Shown here: in pieces, positions 33,808 to 42,714 of the stretch
Layout of the letters: each line of letters opens with the position of its first letter
Numbering within the stretch: position 1 is the first letter of the stretch
Assembly: GCF_012033695.1 (NCBI RefSeq)
Contig: NZ_JAAVJI010000016.1
Coordinates: 47,461-111,460 of the forward strand
Reading direction: 5' to 3'
DNA: 64,000 nucleotides
Source: Pseudomonas quercus
GTDB lineage: Bacteria > Pseudomonadota > Gammaproteobacteria > Pseudomonadales > Pseudomonadaceae
Position numbers and translations under genes: made by a program
The notes under the pieces: generated by a model
What the model was told of the DNA's origin: nothing
Databases searched by the model: none
Seen by the model: only the letters and a program-made list of their open reading frames with translations

Positions 33808-34401
33808 GTGAAACAACTGATCGACTTTATTCCGCTGCTGCTGTTCTTCGTGGTCTACAAAACCGACCCCCGCACCCTGGACATCGCCGGGCACAGCATT
33901 GCCTTTGGGGGTATCTTCAGTGCGACCGCGGTGCTGATCGGCAGTTCGCTGCTGGTGTATGGCATTCTCTTCCTTCGCCAGCGGCGGCTGGAAAAAGGCC
34001 AATGGCTCACCCTGCTAGGGTGCCTGGTGTTTGGCGGCATGACCCTGGCCTTCCACAGCGAAACCGTTCTCAAATGGAAAGCGCCCGTAGTGAACTGGCT
34101 GTTTGCCCTGGCGTTCCTGGCTAGCCACTTCATCGGGGACCGTGTGCTGGTTCAACGCATCATGGGCCACGCGCTTACCTTGCCGGAGCCGGTGTGGAAA
34201 CGCCTGAATGTGGCCTGGATCATTTTCTTCGTGGTGTGCGGCGCGGCCAACCTGTTTGTGGCCTTTACCTACGAACGGTTCTGGGTCGACTTCAAAGTAT
34301 TTGGCAGCCTGGGCATGACCCTGTTGTTCCTGGTGGGCCAAGGCATCTACCTGTCGCGCCACCTCCATGACCAAGCCCCTACTCCCAAGACCAAGGACTG
34401 A
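33808..34401 (+). CDS. yciB: inner membrane septation protein YciB (IspZ)
   Basis: A 197-aa protein with five or six transmembrane helices. YciB/IspZ helps cell-envelope and septum integrity. The GTG at 33808 gives VKQLIDFIPLLLFFVVYK, the conserved N terminus; longer upstream frames overlap the divergent PHP gene and lack homology. ALAFLASHFIGDRVLVQRIMG and NVAWIIFFVVCGAANLFVA are the characteristic central segments (each listed only as partial: FIGDRVLVQRIMG, CGAANLFVA). It is followed one base later by yciI. Confidence 0.92.
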   Translation: MKQLIDFIPLLLFFVVYKTDPRTLDIAGHSIAFGGIFSATAVLIGSSLLVYGILFLRQRRLEKGQWLTLLGCLVFGGMTLAFHSETVLKWKAPVVNWLFALAFLASHFIGDRVLVQRIMGHALTLPEPVWKRLNVAWIIFFVVCGAANLFVAFTYERFWVDFKVFGSLGMTLLFLVGQGIYLSRHLHDQAPTPKTKD

Positions 34402-34402
34402 C

Positions 34403-34708
34403 ATGCTCTACGCAATCATTGCCACCGATGTAGAAGGGTCACTGGACAAACGCCTGGCTGCACGCCCGGCGCACCTGGAGCGTCTGCAAGCCTTGCAGAA
34501 CCAAGGTCGCCTTGTACTGGCGGGCCCTCACCCGGCCATCGACAGCATCGACCCTGGCGGCGCCGGCTTCAGCGGGAGCCTGGTGGTGGCCGACTTCGAC
34601 TCACTGATCGCTGCGCGGGAGTGGGCCGAAGCCGATCCCTACAGCGTGGCAGGCGTGTATGCAGACGTGACGGTAAAACCGTTCAAGCAAGTTTTCCCAA
34701 GCGCCTGA
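34403..34708 (+). CDS. yciI: YciI family protein
   Basis: A 101-aa ferredoxin-like-fold protein of the YCII/DGPF family. The N terminus MLYAIIATDVEGSLDKRLAAR and the segment RLVLAGPHPAID contain the conserved His/Asp pair of the family. The biochemical role is uncertain; a YciI from another genus is a dehydrochlorinase. It starts one base after the yciB stop, a yciBI pairing seen across gammaproteobacteria, and lies 6 bp before the response regulator gene. Confidence 0.9.
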   Translation: MLYAIIATDVEGSLDKRLAARPAHLERLQALQNQGRLVLAGPHPAIDSIDPGGAGFSGSLVVADFDSLIAAREWAEADPYSVAGVYADVTVKPFKQVFPSA

Positions 34709-34714
34709 TCGACC

Positions 34715-35392
34715 ATGAGCGATCTGCTGCTAATAGACGACGATGTGGAGCTGTGCGAATTGCTGGGCAGCTGGCTGACCCATGAAGGTTTCCAGGTACG
34801 CGCCTGCCATGACGGGCGCAGCGCGCGCCTGGCCCTTGCCCAGTCAGCACCGGCTGCCGTAGTGCTGGATGTGATGCTGCCCGATGGCAGCGGGCTGGAG
34901 CTGCTCAAGCAGTTGCGCGCCGAGCATGCCGAGCTCCCTGTCGTGATGCTCTCGGCACGGGGGGAGCCGCTGGACCGCATTCTTGGCCTGGAGCTTGGCG
35001 CGGATGACTATGTGGCCAAGCCCTGCGACCCGCGTGAGCTGACTGCGCGCGTTCGGGCGGTACTACGGCGAACCCACCCCACAGCCACCACCACCCAGAT
35101 CGAACTGGGCGACCTGACCTTCAGCCCGGCCCGCGGCGTGGCCAACATCGATCAGCACGCCATTTCCCTCACCCTCTCGGAAAGCCGCATTCTGGAGGCG
35201 CTGCTTCGCCAACCCGGGGAACCCCTGGACAAGCAGGAGCTGGCCCAACTGGCCCTGGGCCGCAAGCTGACCCTTTACGACCGCAGCCTGGACATGCACG
35301 TGAGCAACCTGCGCAAAAAGATCGGCCCCCACCCCGATGGCCGCCCGCGCATCGTAGCCCTGCGTAGCCGAGGCTATTTCTATGCCCGCTGA
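34715..35392 (+). CDS. OmpR-family response regulator (CpxR/RstA-like)
   Basis: A 225-aa regulator. The receiver domain covers 1-115: acidic pocket D8-D10, phosphoacceptor D52 (VLDVMLPDG), switch S80 and K102 (DDYVAKP). The winged-helix DNA-binding domain covers about 128-225, ending with RIVALRSRGYFYAR. Together with the Spy-like gene and the sensor kinase downstream it forms a Cpx-like envelope-stress set: regulator, periplasmic inhibitor-like protein, then kinase. It is probably the transcription activator of the Spy-like gene. The gap 35393-35513 holds the likely promoter of that gene. Confidence 0.92.
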   Translation: MSDLLLIDDDVELCELLGSWLTHEGFQVRACHDGRSARLALAQSAPAAVVLDVMLPDGSGLELLKQLRAEHAELPVVMLSARGEPLDRILGLELGADDYVAKPCDPRELTARVRAVLRRTHPTATTTQIELGDLTFSPARGVANIDQHAISLTLSESRILEALLRQPGEPLDKQELAQLALGRKLTLYDRSLDMHVSNLRKKIGPHPDGRPRIVALRSRGYFYAR

Positions 35393-35513
35393 CTGTCAGC
35401 AGGCGCCTTACGGTGTTTACGGAGTCTTTACCCAGGCCTGACTGCCCTTGACGCTGCCGCCCGTACACTGAGCCCATCCGGTAAACGACCGGCAATGAAC
35501 AAGGAGCTACACC

Positions 35514-35957
35514 ATGCGCAAGACACTGACTGCCCTGCTGTTCGCAGCCACCCTGCCCACCCTGGCCATGGCGGCCCCTGAAGCCCCACTGCCAGGCCCT
35601 GAAGACGGCCCGCGTGAAGGCCCAATGATGATGCACCACCGTGGCCCAGGCCCGCTCGAACGCTTGGACCTGACCCGCGACCAACGCGACCAGGTGCGCC
35701 AGCTGACGGACGAGCAGATGCAGCACCGCCGCGAAATCACTGACACTTACCTGGACAAGCTGTCGGCCACCGACAAAAAGGCCATGCAGGACGCAATCAC
35801 TGCCAACGAAACCAAAACGCGCACCAGCATTCGCGCCCTGCTCAAGCCTGAACAGCAGAAAGCGTTCGACGACATGAACAAGGTGCAGGACCAGCGCCGT
35901 GCCGAGTGGGCCGAGTTCCAGGCCTGGAAGGCACAGAAAGCCCAGAAAACCCAGTAA
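35514..35957 (+). CDS. periplasmic Spy/CpxP-like protein
   Basis: A 147-aa protein. Residues 1-20 form a signal peptide (MRKTLTALLFAAT, then LAMA). The mature part is helical with two LTxxQ-type motifs, LTRDQ at 53-57 and LKPEQ at 110-114, the hallmark of the CpxP/Spy family. An MMMHH segment at 38-42 could bind metal. Spy is an ATP-independent periplasmic chaperone, and CpxP inhibits the CpxA kinase. Its place between a regulator and a kinase gene suggests feedback on that kinase. AAGGAG precedes the start. Confidence 0.88.
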   Translation: MRKTLTALLFAATLPTLAMAAPEAPLPGPEDGPREGPMMMHHRGPGPLERLDLTRDQRDQVRQLTDEQMQHRREITDTYLDKLSATDKKAMQDAITANETKTRTSIRALLKPEQQKAFDDMNKVQDQRRAEWAEFQAWKAQKAQKTQ

Positions 35958-36036
35958 CACCAAGCTCTCCCAGACCCGGCCACTGCGCCGGGTTCTGTTT
36001 ATCCAGCGCGAGCGTTATCACACACGAGGTGCCCCG

Positions 36037-37371
36037 TTGCGTTCATTGTTCTGGCGAATCCTGGCGAGTTTCTGGCTGGCAATCACATTGGTGGCCGGCC
36101 TGTCCGTGCTGATGGGGCATGTACTGAACCAGGATGCCTGGATTCTCAGCCGCCACCCGGCACTCAAGCATTTTTCCCAGGCATGGACCAAGCGCTACGA
36201 AGCCCAGGGCGCTGACGCCGCCGAGCAGTTGCTGGAGGACCACAAACGCGAGTTTCATGTGGACACCCAGGTGCTGAACGAGGCTGGCGAGGCGGTGGTG
36301 CCCGGCACCTTCCCCCGCCGTGCACAGGACTTCGAGGCCCGTCAGAGCCATGATGACCGGCAACTGCCCTGGCGGCGGCTTACCACGGAGTACACCAGCC
36401 CTACCACAGGCGATACTTACCTGTTCATCTACCGGATACCGCACCCGGAACTGGATGCCTGGCACCGGGACAGCCTGTTCTGGCCCATTGGCGCACTGGG
36501 CATTGCGCTGGTGGTGCTCACCGTGTTCAGCCTGCTGGTCACGCTGTCCATCACCCGCCCCCTGCAACGCCTGCGTGGCGCTGTCCATGACCTGGGCCAG
36601 GCGACCTACCAGCAGCACACCCTGGCGCAACTGGCTGGGCGGCGCGATGAGTTCGGCGTGCTGGCCAACGACTTCAACCGCATGGGCGCGCGCTTGCAAA
36701 GCCTGATCAACAGCCAGCGGCAGTTGCTGCGGGATGTGTCCCATGAGCTGCGCTCCCCTCTGGCGCGCCTGCGTATCGCCTTGGCCTTGGCCGAGCGTGC
36801 CGAGCCTGCAGAGCGGGAGCGCCTATGGCCGCGGCTGACCCGCGAGTGCGACCGGCTGGAAGCGCTGATCAGCGAAATTCTGGTGTTGGCCAGGGTAGAC
36901 GCCGAGCAGACCAGCGCAGAGCAGGTTGCACTGGAGCCACTGGTAGCAGGCCTTGTTCATGACGCTCAGGTCAGTTCGCCGGAACAATCCATCACCTTGG
37001 CCATTGCGCCTGGGCTGACACTGCGCAGCTGGCCCATCCTGCTGGAACGTGCCATCGACAACCTGGTGCGCAATGCCGTGCGCTTCAACCCGGCCGGTGA
37101 GCCTATCGAAATCAGCGCTGCGGTGGGTGGGGGCGAAGTGATTATCACGGTGCGAGACCACGGCCCAGGTTGCGCGCCGGAACACTTGGCACAGCTGGGG
37201 GAACCATTCTACCGTGCGCCAGGCCAGCCTGCGCCCGGCCATGGCCTGGGGCTGGCGATCGCCCGCCGTGCTGCCGAGCGCCAAGGTGGCCGGCTTGTGC
37301 TCGGCAACCATGACGACGGTGGGTTTGTGGCGCGCCTGGAATTACCCTTGGTACCGCCTTCTGCGGCGTGA
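36037..37371 (+). CDS. sensor histidine kinase (CpxA-like)
   Basis: A 444-aa membrane kinase. I chose the TTG at 36037 (protein MRSLFWRILASFW) because GAGGT lies six bases upstream and the first membrane helix follows at once; the frame is open for 46 codons upstream into the Spy-like gene. Topology: helix at about 6-26, periplasmic sensor 28-145, second helix 146-170, HAMP to about 225. The phosphorylated His is H236 in DVSHELRSPL. The N box is in LERAIDNLVRNAVRF, and the G boxes are DHGPGCAPE and GHGLGLAIA. The sensor domain resembles CpxA only loosely. Confidence 0.9.
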   Translation: MRSLFWRILASFWLAITLVAGLSVLMGHVLNQDAWILSRHPALKHFSQAWTKRYEAQGADAAEQLLEDHKREFHVDTQVLNEAGEAVVPGTFPRRAQDFEARQSHDDRQLPWRRLTTEYTSPTTGDTYLFIYRIPHPELDAWHRDSLFWPIGALGIALVVLTVFSLLVTLSITRPLQRLRGAVHDLGQATYQQHTLAQLAGRRDEFGVLANDFNRMGARLQSLINSQRQLLRDVSHELRSPLARLRIALALAERAEPAERERLWPRLTRECDRLEALISEILVLARVDAEQTSAEQVALEPLVAGLVHDAQVSSPEQSITLAIAPGLTLRSWPILLERAIDNLVRNAVRFNPAGEPIEISAAVGGGEVIITVRDHGPGCAPEHLAQLGEPFYRAPGQPAPGHGLGLAIARRAAERQGGRLVLGNHDDGGFVARLELPLVPPSAA

Positions 37372-37380
37372 CTGGACTGC

Positions 37381-37953
37381 TTATTGGGTGCCGCCAGGGC
37401 CGGGCCACTGCGCCACGAACCCTTCCGCTGAGCTACGGCTCGCGGGCCGTATGTCATGGGCGGGGGTACCCAGGTAGATGAAGCCAATGATCTGCTCGTG
37501 CTCGGCCAGCCCCAGGCCTGCGGCCACAGACGGCGCGAAGGACAACTCACCGCTGCGCCACATGGCGCCGAGGCCTTGGGCATAAGCTGCCAATAGCAGG
37601 CCATGTACAGCGCACCCTGCGGTGAGCACCTGTTCGGAAGCCGGCACTTTGGGGTGAGGCTGTACAACGGCAACCGCCACCACAACCAATGGCGCGCGCA
37701 AGGGCCCTTTGCGGGCTTTTTCGATGGCGGCCTCGTTGGCGTCGTCCTTGGCCGCAGCGGCCTGGGCGAGCAGTTCGCCAAGGGCCAAACGGGCGTCACC
37801 TTCCACCGTAAGGAAACGCCAGGGGCGCAACTGGCCATGGTCCGGTGCCCGCATGGCCGCCTCGAACATGAGTTCACGCTGCGCTGCGCTGGGTGCGGGG
37901 TCGATGAGGCGGCTGACAGAGACACGCTCAAGCAGGGCTTGAAGGGCTTGCAT
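37381..37953 (-). CDS. nitroreductase family protein, YdjA-like
   Basis: A 190-aa FMN-dependent NAD(P)H oxidoreductase, single-domain form. Signature segments: RAPDHGQLRPWRF (residues 36-48), which binds FMN phosphate, AAYAQGLGAMWRSG and IIGFIYLGTPA. E. coli YdjA (183 aa) is the nearest named relative; its physiological substrate is uncertain. Its stop lies 10 bp from the kinase stop, convergent, and it is divergent from trkH. Confidence 0.9.
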   Translation of the reverse strand: MQALQALLERVSVSRLIDPAPSAAQRELMFEAAMRAPDHGQLRPWRFLTVEGDARLALGELLAQAAAAKDDANEAAIEKARKGPLRAPLVVVAVAVVQPHPKVPASEQVLTAGCAVHGLLLAAYAQGLGAMWRSGELSFAPSVAAGLGLAEHEQIIGFIYLGTPAHDIRPASRSSAEGFVAQWPGPGGTQ

Positions 37954-38048
37954 GGGGCACTCCTATGGGTAACGGTAAACCAGTCTACCGTTTACACCGC
38001 ACCGCTCGCAGGTAAAATATCCGGCCCTTTTCCCCCAGCGTGCGCTTA

Positions 38049-39503
38049 ATGTCACTGTCGACCCTTCGTGTCATCGGCTTCATCATCGGCATCTTTTTGC
38101 TCACGCTGGCGGTCGCCATGGTCATTCCCATGCTCACCCTGGTGCTGGCTGACCGTACCGAAGACCTGCACAGCTTTCTGTGGGCCAGCCTGTTGACCTT
38201 CTTGTGCGGCCTGGCGCTGGTGATCCGAGGCCGCCCTGATCAAAGCAACCTGCGCCCACGCGACATGTACTTGCTGACCGTCAGCAGTTGGGTGCTGGTA
38301 GCCGTCTTCGCTGCGCTTCCCTTTCATTTCACTACCCACATCAGCTACACCGATGCCTTCTTTGAAAGCATGTCGGGCATCACCGCCACGGGGTCAACGG
38401 TGCTGAGCGGGCTGGACACCCTGTCGCCAGGGATTCTGATGTGGCGCTCATTGCTGCATTGGCTCGGCGGCATCGGCTTTATCGCCATGGCCGTGGCCAT
38501 CCTGCCACTGCTGCGCATTGGCGGTATGCGCCTGTTCCAGACCGAGTCCTCGGACCGCTCGGAAAAACTGATGCCCCGTTCCCATATGGTGGCCAAGTCC
38601 ATTGTGTTGGTATACGTAGGTATCACTGTGCTGGGTACGCTTGGGTTGTGGGCGGCGGGGATGAGCCTGTTCGACGCCGTCAACCATGCCATGTCGGCCA
38701 TTTCAACCGGTGGGTTCTCTACCTCCGATCAATCCGTGGCTAAGTGGCAGCAGCCTGCGGTGCACTGGGTGGCGATCGTGTTGATGATCCTGGGTAGCCT
38801 GCCCTTCACCCTGTATGTGGCCACCGTGCGCGGCAACTACCTGGCGTTGGTACGGGATGCGCAGGTGCAAGGTTTTCTGTCACTGTTGCTGGCCTGCTGG
38901 CTGGTGCTTGGCGCATGGTACTGGTACGCCACCGGCCTGCCTTGGTACGACGCCTTGCGCCATGTAGCATTCAATGTCACATCGGTGGTAACCACCACAG
39001 GGTTTGCATTGGGGGACTACAGCCTGTGGGGCAACTTCGCGCTCATGTTCTTCTTCTACCTGGGCTTCATTGGCGGGTGCTCGGGCTCTACGGCAGGTGG
39101 CATCAAGATTTTCCGGTTCCAGGTCGCCTACATTCTGCTCAAGGCCAGCCTGAATCAACTGATTCACCCGCGTGCCGTCATTAGCCAGCGTTACAACCGC
39201 CACCGGCTGGACGAAGACATCGTGCGTTCGATCCTGACCTTCTCCTTCTTCTTCGGCGCAACCATCGGGTTGATCGCCTTGGCACTCGGCCTGCTGGGCC
39301 TGGACTGGATGACCGCCCTTACCGGCGCAGCCAGTACCGTGTCGGGTGTGGGCCCTGGGTTGGGAGACACCATCGGGCCAGCAGGCAATTTTGCGCCGCT
39401 GCCTGATACCGCGAAGTGGCTGCTCTCGTTTGGCATGTTGCTGGGGCGCCTGGAGATCATCACCGTGCTGGTACTGTGCATGCCGGCGTTCTGGCGGCAT
39501 TGA
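38049..39503 (+). CDS. trkH: Trk potassium uptake membrane subunit TrkH
   Basis: A 484-aa potassium-translocating subunit that works with the cytosolic NAD-binding TrkA. Four pore-loop repeats are visible, with selectivity glycines in GITATGSTV, SAISTGGFST, VTTTGFALG and TVSGVGPGLG. Roughly ten to twelve membrane spans; LEIITVLVL closes the C terminus in the usual way. The ATG at 38049 gives MSLSTLRVIG; a GTG three codons earlier is possible. Confidence 0.94.
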   Translation: MSLSTLRVIGFIIGIFLLTLAVAMVIPMLTLVLADRTEDLHSFLWASLLTFLCGLALVIRGRPDQSNLRPRDMYLLTVSSWVLVAVFAALPFHFTTHISYTDAFFESMSGITATGSTVLSGLDTLSPGILMWRSLLHWLGGIGFIAMAVAILPLLRIGGMRLFQTESSDRSEKLMPRSHMVAKSIVLVYVGITVLGTLGLWAAGMSLFDAVNHAMSAISTGGFSTSDQSVAKWQQPAVHWVAIVLMILGSLPFTLYVATVRGNYLALVRDAQVQGFLSLLLACWLVLGAWYWYATGLPWYDALRHVAFNVTSVVTTTGFALGDYSLWGNFALMFFFYLGFIGGCSGSTAGGIKIFRFQVAYILLKASLNQLIHPRAVISQRYNRHRLDEDIVRSILTFSFFFGATIGLIALALGLLGLDWMTALTGAASTVSGVGPGLGDTIGPAGNFAPLPDTAKWLLSFGMLLGRLEIITVLVLCMPAFWRH

Positions 39504-39563
39504 GCCCTACCGTGGCATTGGCTATGCTCAACGCCGTACACAGGCGCAACAGCGAGAAGCCTT

Positions 39564-39875
39564 ATGCGCAATGCCAACGATTTCGCCAGTTTTGCCGAGT
39601 TCTATCCCCATTACCTGGCTGAACACAGCAATACCACTAGCCGGCGCCTGCACTTTGTAGGCACCAGCCTTGCCATTGTGTTTGTGACGTACGCGTTCGC
39701 TACCCTCAACCCTTGGCTGCTGCTAGCGGTGCCCGTGGCCGGCTATGGTTTTGCCTGGGTGGGGCACTTCTTTTTCGAACGCAACCGCCCCGCCACCTTC
39801 AAGTACCCGCTGTACAGCCTGATGGGCGACTTTGCCATGTTCCGCGACTTGATCACCGGTAAGCTTGCTTTCTAG
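39564..39875 (+). CDS. DUF962/Mpo1-like membrane protein
   Basis: A 103-aa protein with two or three hydrophobic segments. The motifs FYPHYLAEHSNTTSRRLHFVG and GYGFAWVGHFFFERNRPAT (in part: HSNTTSRRLHFVG; WVGHFFFERNRP) match DUF962. The yeast member Mpo1 is an iron-dependent dioxygenase that shortens 2-hydroxy fatty acids, with histidines as ligands; those histidines (YLAEH, RRLHF, WVGHFF) are conserved here. The bacterial role is not established. Its stop overlaps the fimV-like stop by 4 bp on the opposite strand. Confidence 0.85.
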   Translation: MRNANDFASFAEFYPHYLAEHSNTTSRRLHFVGTSLAIVFVTYAFATLNPWLLLAVPVAGYGFAWVGHFFFERNRPATFKYPLYSLMGDFAMFRDLITGKLAF

Positions 39876-42070
39876 ATAGTGTCCAGCAATGCCCGCGCCG
39901 CCGCCCTGGCGGCCTCATCACCGTCCTGCAACATCTCATGCAGCAGCCAGCTGGCCTCCTGAGGCTGGCCCTGGGCAATAAGGGCTCGCGCCTGATCCAA
40001 GCGGTCTGCACCCAATGCCTGGCTCTCGATGGCGTCGAAGTCGATACTCAACTCGTCCAGGTCTGGCAGGTCATCTATCTGAAGGTCGTGCTCGCTCAAC
40101 GTTGGCAGGTCCGACGGCTCATCCGCGAAACGCTCGAGAAACGCTGCATCCAGGCCGTCGTCTACGCTGCTCGCAGGCGCCAGAGGATCCTCAGCAAAAT
40201 CGCTGAGAAACTCTTCCTCCGGTAGTTCCATCACCTCAGGCAGCTCACGCAGGTTGGAGAAGAACAGGCTTTCATCCATGGCAGGCGCCTCGGCCACGGG
40301 AGGCTGAGCACGGGCTGCCGCAGGGGTAGGCTCGAAAGGGTCCATGGAAGACCAGTCTGCATCCATGGCAAGGTCTTCCAGGTTCAGCTGAAACTCATTG
40401 ACCTGCTCCTCTACAGGCTTTGACTCGGGCCGGGTGGCCTCGATCGGGCCATCCAGGTCACCCAGGGCATCGAAGTCAATGTCCAGGTCGGAGGCAGGAG
40501 CCTGCGCCGGCACTGTTTCAGCCTCGAACAGCGGAATGTCTTCTGCCGCGCTCTGGGCAGGCGGCTCGGAGGCGCGACCAGCACGCGTGTTGGCAGCTAG
40601 TGCGCCGCCTGCCGCCGCGCCAGCTGCCAATGCCACGGCGGCGGAGGCCAGTTGCGGGAAACGGGAACGGGTTTGGTCCAGCACCGCATCTTGCTCTCCG
40701 TTGGCCCGAAGCGCGGCCTCTTCCTCTGCGTAGGCATGGGCATTGCCTTGCAACCCCAGTACTTCCAGTATGCGCAGGCGCAGGTCACGCCGCTCTGGCT
40801 GGCGCTGTAGCCCCTCGCGCAGCACACCTAACGCCTCGTTGAAACGGCCATAAGCGATGTAGATACTGGCGGCGTCCAGCGCATCGGTGGTGGGCGGCTG
40901 CTCCCGACGCACCACAGCAGCCGGGGCAGAAGGCCTGTCTACAACAGGTTCCAAGGGCGCGGCGGTACTGGCTGCAACCGTTGCGGGCAACACCGGCGCT
41001 TCGATCACCGGGGTGCGCTGCCGGCGCCGTTGCAGCCACCAGGCAACGATCAGCAGCAGCAAGGCCAGCAGTGCGCCGAGCTGGAGCAGCCAGGTAAGGT
41101 CGTCCGTTTGCGGAGCGACCACCAGCGGTGCAGGCGTTGCCGCTTGCGTGCTGGGAGGTGGGGTGTTGGTGGTAGTGGCAGCAGCAGGCGTAGTGACAGG
41201 GGGCGCTGCAGGCGCAGGCCCCTCTGTCACGGGGTTGGCTGGCGCAGGCGCCGGAGCCTGGGCTTGGCCAGTGCTGGCTGCTGCTGGCGCAGACGACGCT
41301 GCGCGTGCTGCCGCGATGGCTTGCGCCTCAGCCAGCCGTGACTGCAATTCCGCCAATTGCTGGTCTTTGCTCTTGCGATCGTCTTCAAGGCCTTGAAGCT
41401 GGGTTTCCAGGTCGTCTACCGATTGTTGCAGCTGTTTGTTCTGGGCCGCCGTAGCCGTGAGTTGCTCACCTGCAGAGGCCGCGTCTGGCGAGCGGGCACC
41501 GCTGCTGCCTGCCTTGCGCGGTGCAGCAGGCGGCACAGCAGGCGGCGACGCCTGGGTTGGCATGGGCGCAACGGAAGATACAGGCTCAGGGCGAGCATCG
41601 GTGGGCACCAGAGGTGGCGCCAAGGCCACTGTGCCGGGCGGGTCCAGTAACACGGTATACGTTCGCAGCAATTGGCCGCTAGGTTGGGTGACCTGGACGA
41701 TGAAGCTCAGGTAAGGCTCCACCACCACTTTGCTGGACGTGACGTGAATAACCTTTTGCCCATTGCGAAACAGCGGCGTGAACCGCAGGTCTGTCAGCAG
41801 AAAGGTGCGCTCGATACCTGCGCGGGCAAATTCTTCTGGCGTGCCCAGGCTGACAGTGATGTCACCCTCGTCCAGCCCCTGGGTATCAGACAGCAGGATA
41901 TCGGCGTTGAACGGCTGGTTCAGGGCCGAGTGAAGGCTGATTTCGCCCAGGCCCAATGCGTTCGCCAGCCCAGACCATGCCAGCACGCACCCGCCTAGCA
42001 GTGAGTAGAGCGCCAGGCGGTTGGCCGAACAGGGCGCAGATCGAGTAACAGGGGTAAAACGCTTGCGCAT
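39872..42070 (-). CDS. FimV/HubP-like polar protein
   Basis: A 732-aa protein. The start MRKRFTPVTRSA was chosen because AGGGA lies six bases upstream; another ATG two codons earlier has no spacing. N-terminal signal sequence to about residue 40, then the FimV N-terminal beta domain (GLGEISLHSALNQPFNADI, LDEGDITVSLGTPEEF). A periplasmic coiled coil lies at about 205-250 and a Pro/Ala-rich linker follows. One membrane helix is at about 330-350 (LGALLALLLLIVAWWLQRR), then an acidic cytoplasmic part with a TPR-like segment and the C-terminal FimV motif QARALIAQGQPQEASWLL. It is shorter than typical FimV (about 900 aa) and may be a second, FimV-like copy. The role is probably pole organisation and type IV pili. 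Confidence 0.85.
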   Translation of the reverse strand: MRKRFTPVTRSAPCSANRLALYSLLGGCVLAWSGLANALGLGEISLHSALNQPFNADILLSDTQGLDEGDITVSLGTPEEFARAGIERTFLLTDLRFTPLFRNGQKVIHVTSSKVVVEPYLSFIVQVTQPSGQLLRTYTVLLDPPGTVALAPPLVPTDARPEPVSSVAPMPTQASPPAVPPAAPRKAGSSGARSPDAASAGEQLTATAAQNKQLQQSVDDLETQLQGLEDDRKSKDQQLAELQSRLAEAQAIAAARAASSAPAAASTGQAQAPAPAPANPVTEGPAPAAPPVTTPAAATTTNTPPPSTQAATPAPLVVAPQTDDLTWLLQLGALLALLLLIVAWWLQRRRQRTPVIEAPVLPATVAASTAAPLEPVVDRPSAPAAVVRREQPPTTDALDAASIYIAYGRFNEALGVLREGLQRQPERRDLRLRILEVLGLQGNAHAYAEEEAALRANGEQDAVLDQTRSRFPQLASAAVALAAGAAAGGALAANTRAGRASEPPAQSAAEDIPLFEAETVPAQAPASDLDIDFDALGDLDGPIEATRPESKPVEEQVNEFQLNLEDLAMDADWSSMDPFEPTPAAARAQPPVAEAPAMDESLFFSNLRELPEVMELPEEEFLSDFAEDPLAPASSVDDGLDAAFLERFADEPSDLPTLSEHDLQIDDLPDLDELSIDFDAIESQALGADRLDQARALIAQGQPQEASWLLHEMLQDGDEAARAAARALLDTI

Positions 42071-42152
42071 GAGCATCCCTTGGGAACGACTTCCACAGCC
42101 TTCCTTATAGCCTGAGGCCAGCGAAACTCAAAGCCCGACGGCAGTGCCGCCC

Positions 42153-42590
42153 TCAGGAACGTTTTTCCAGATTATCCAGTACCCGGGCATGAACGGCCAT
42201 GGCGGTGGCCAGATCCTGTTCGCTGATCCCCGTAAACAGTTCAGCCCTGAGTGCATTGGCAATGGTTTCGATCTGCTTGATCAAGGGCAATGCAGACTCG
42301 CTCAGGCTGATCTGCTTGGCCCTGCGATCTTCGACCACGGCCTGACGCCGAACCAGCCCCTGAGCCTCTAGGCTGTCGAGCAACCGTGCCAGGGTGGGCC
42401 CTTCCACCCCTACGCTGGTAGCGAGTTCGCGCTGTGTGGGGGAGGTGTCGAAGCGGGCCAGGTGCAGCAACACAAGCCAACGGGCTTGCGACAACCCAAG
42501 GCCGGCCAGCCGGCGATCGAGCTCGCCACGCCATCCTCGGGACAGCTGCGCCAACTGCATGCCAAATCGGTGTTGGTCAGTCAAAGACAT
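42153..42590 (-). CDS. MarR/SlyA-family regulator
   Basis: A 145-aa winged-helix regulator, starting at MSLTDQHRFGMQLAQLS. The DNA-recognition helix is in TQRELATSVGVEGPTLARLLDSL, given in part: GVEGPTLARLLD. The wing is VVEDRRAKQISLSE. The sequence LSQARWLVLLHLARF is typical of the SlyA group, which usually responds to phenolic ligands or oxidants. Its own promoter region toward recQ (42591-42714) is short; the regulon is unknown. Confidence 0.9.
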   Translation of the reverse strand: MSLTDQHRFGMQLAQLSRGWRGELDRRLAGLGLSQARWLVLLHLARFDTSPTQRELATSVGVEGPTLARLLDSLEAQGLVRRQAVVEDRRAKQISLSESALPLIKQIETIANALRAELFTGISEQDLATAMAVHARVLDNLEKRS

Positions 42591-42714
42591 AAGTGACTCA
42601 TAACGAAAACACAATTATTAGCGAGCTAAGCATGGCCAACAGGCCTTGGCAAGCACCGACCCCAGTCAAATCAATCCTGAACGTTTCTGCCTCGCCCGTT
42701 GAACGAGGGCACAC

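Noticed and set aside
34403..34708. Start of yciI twelve codons earlier, overlapping yciB
   Set aside because: The family starts at MLYAII, and the earlier start would lie inside yciB with no ribosome site.
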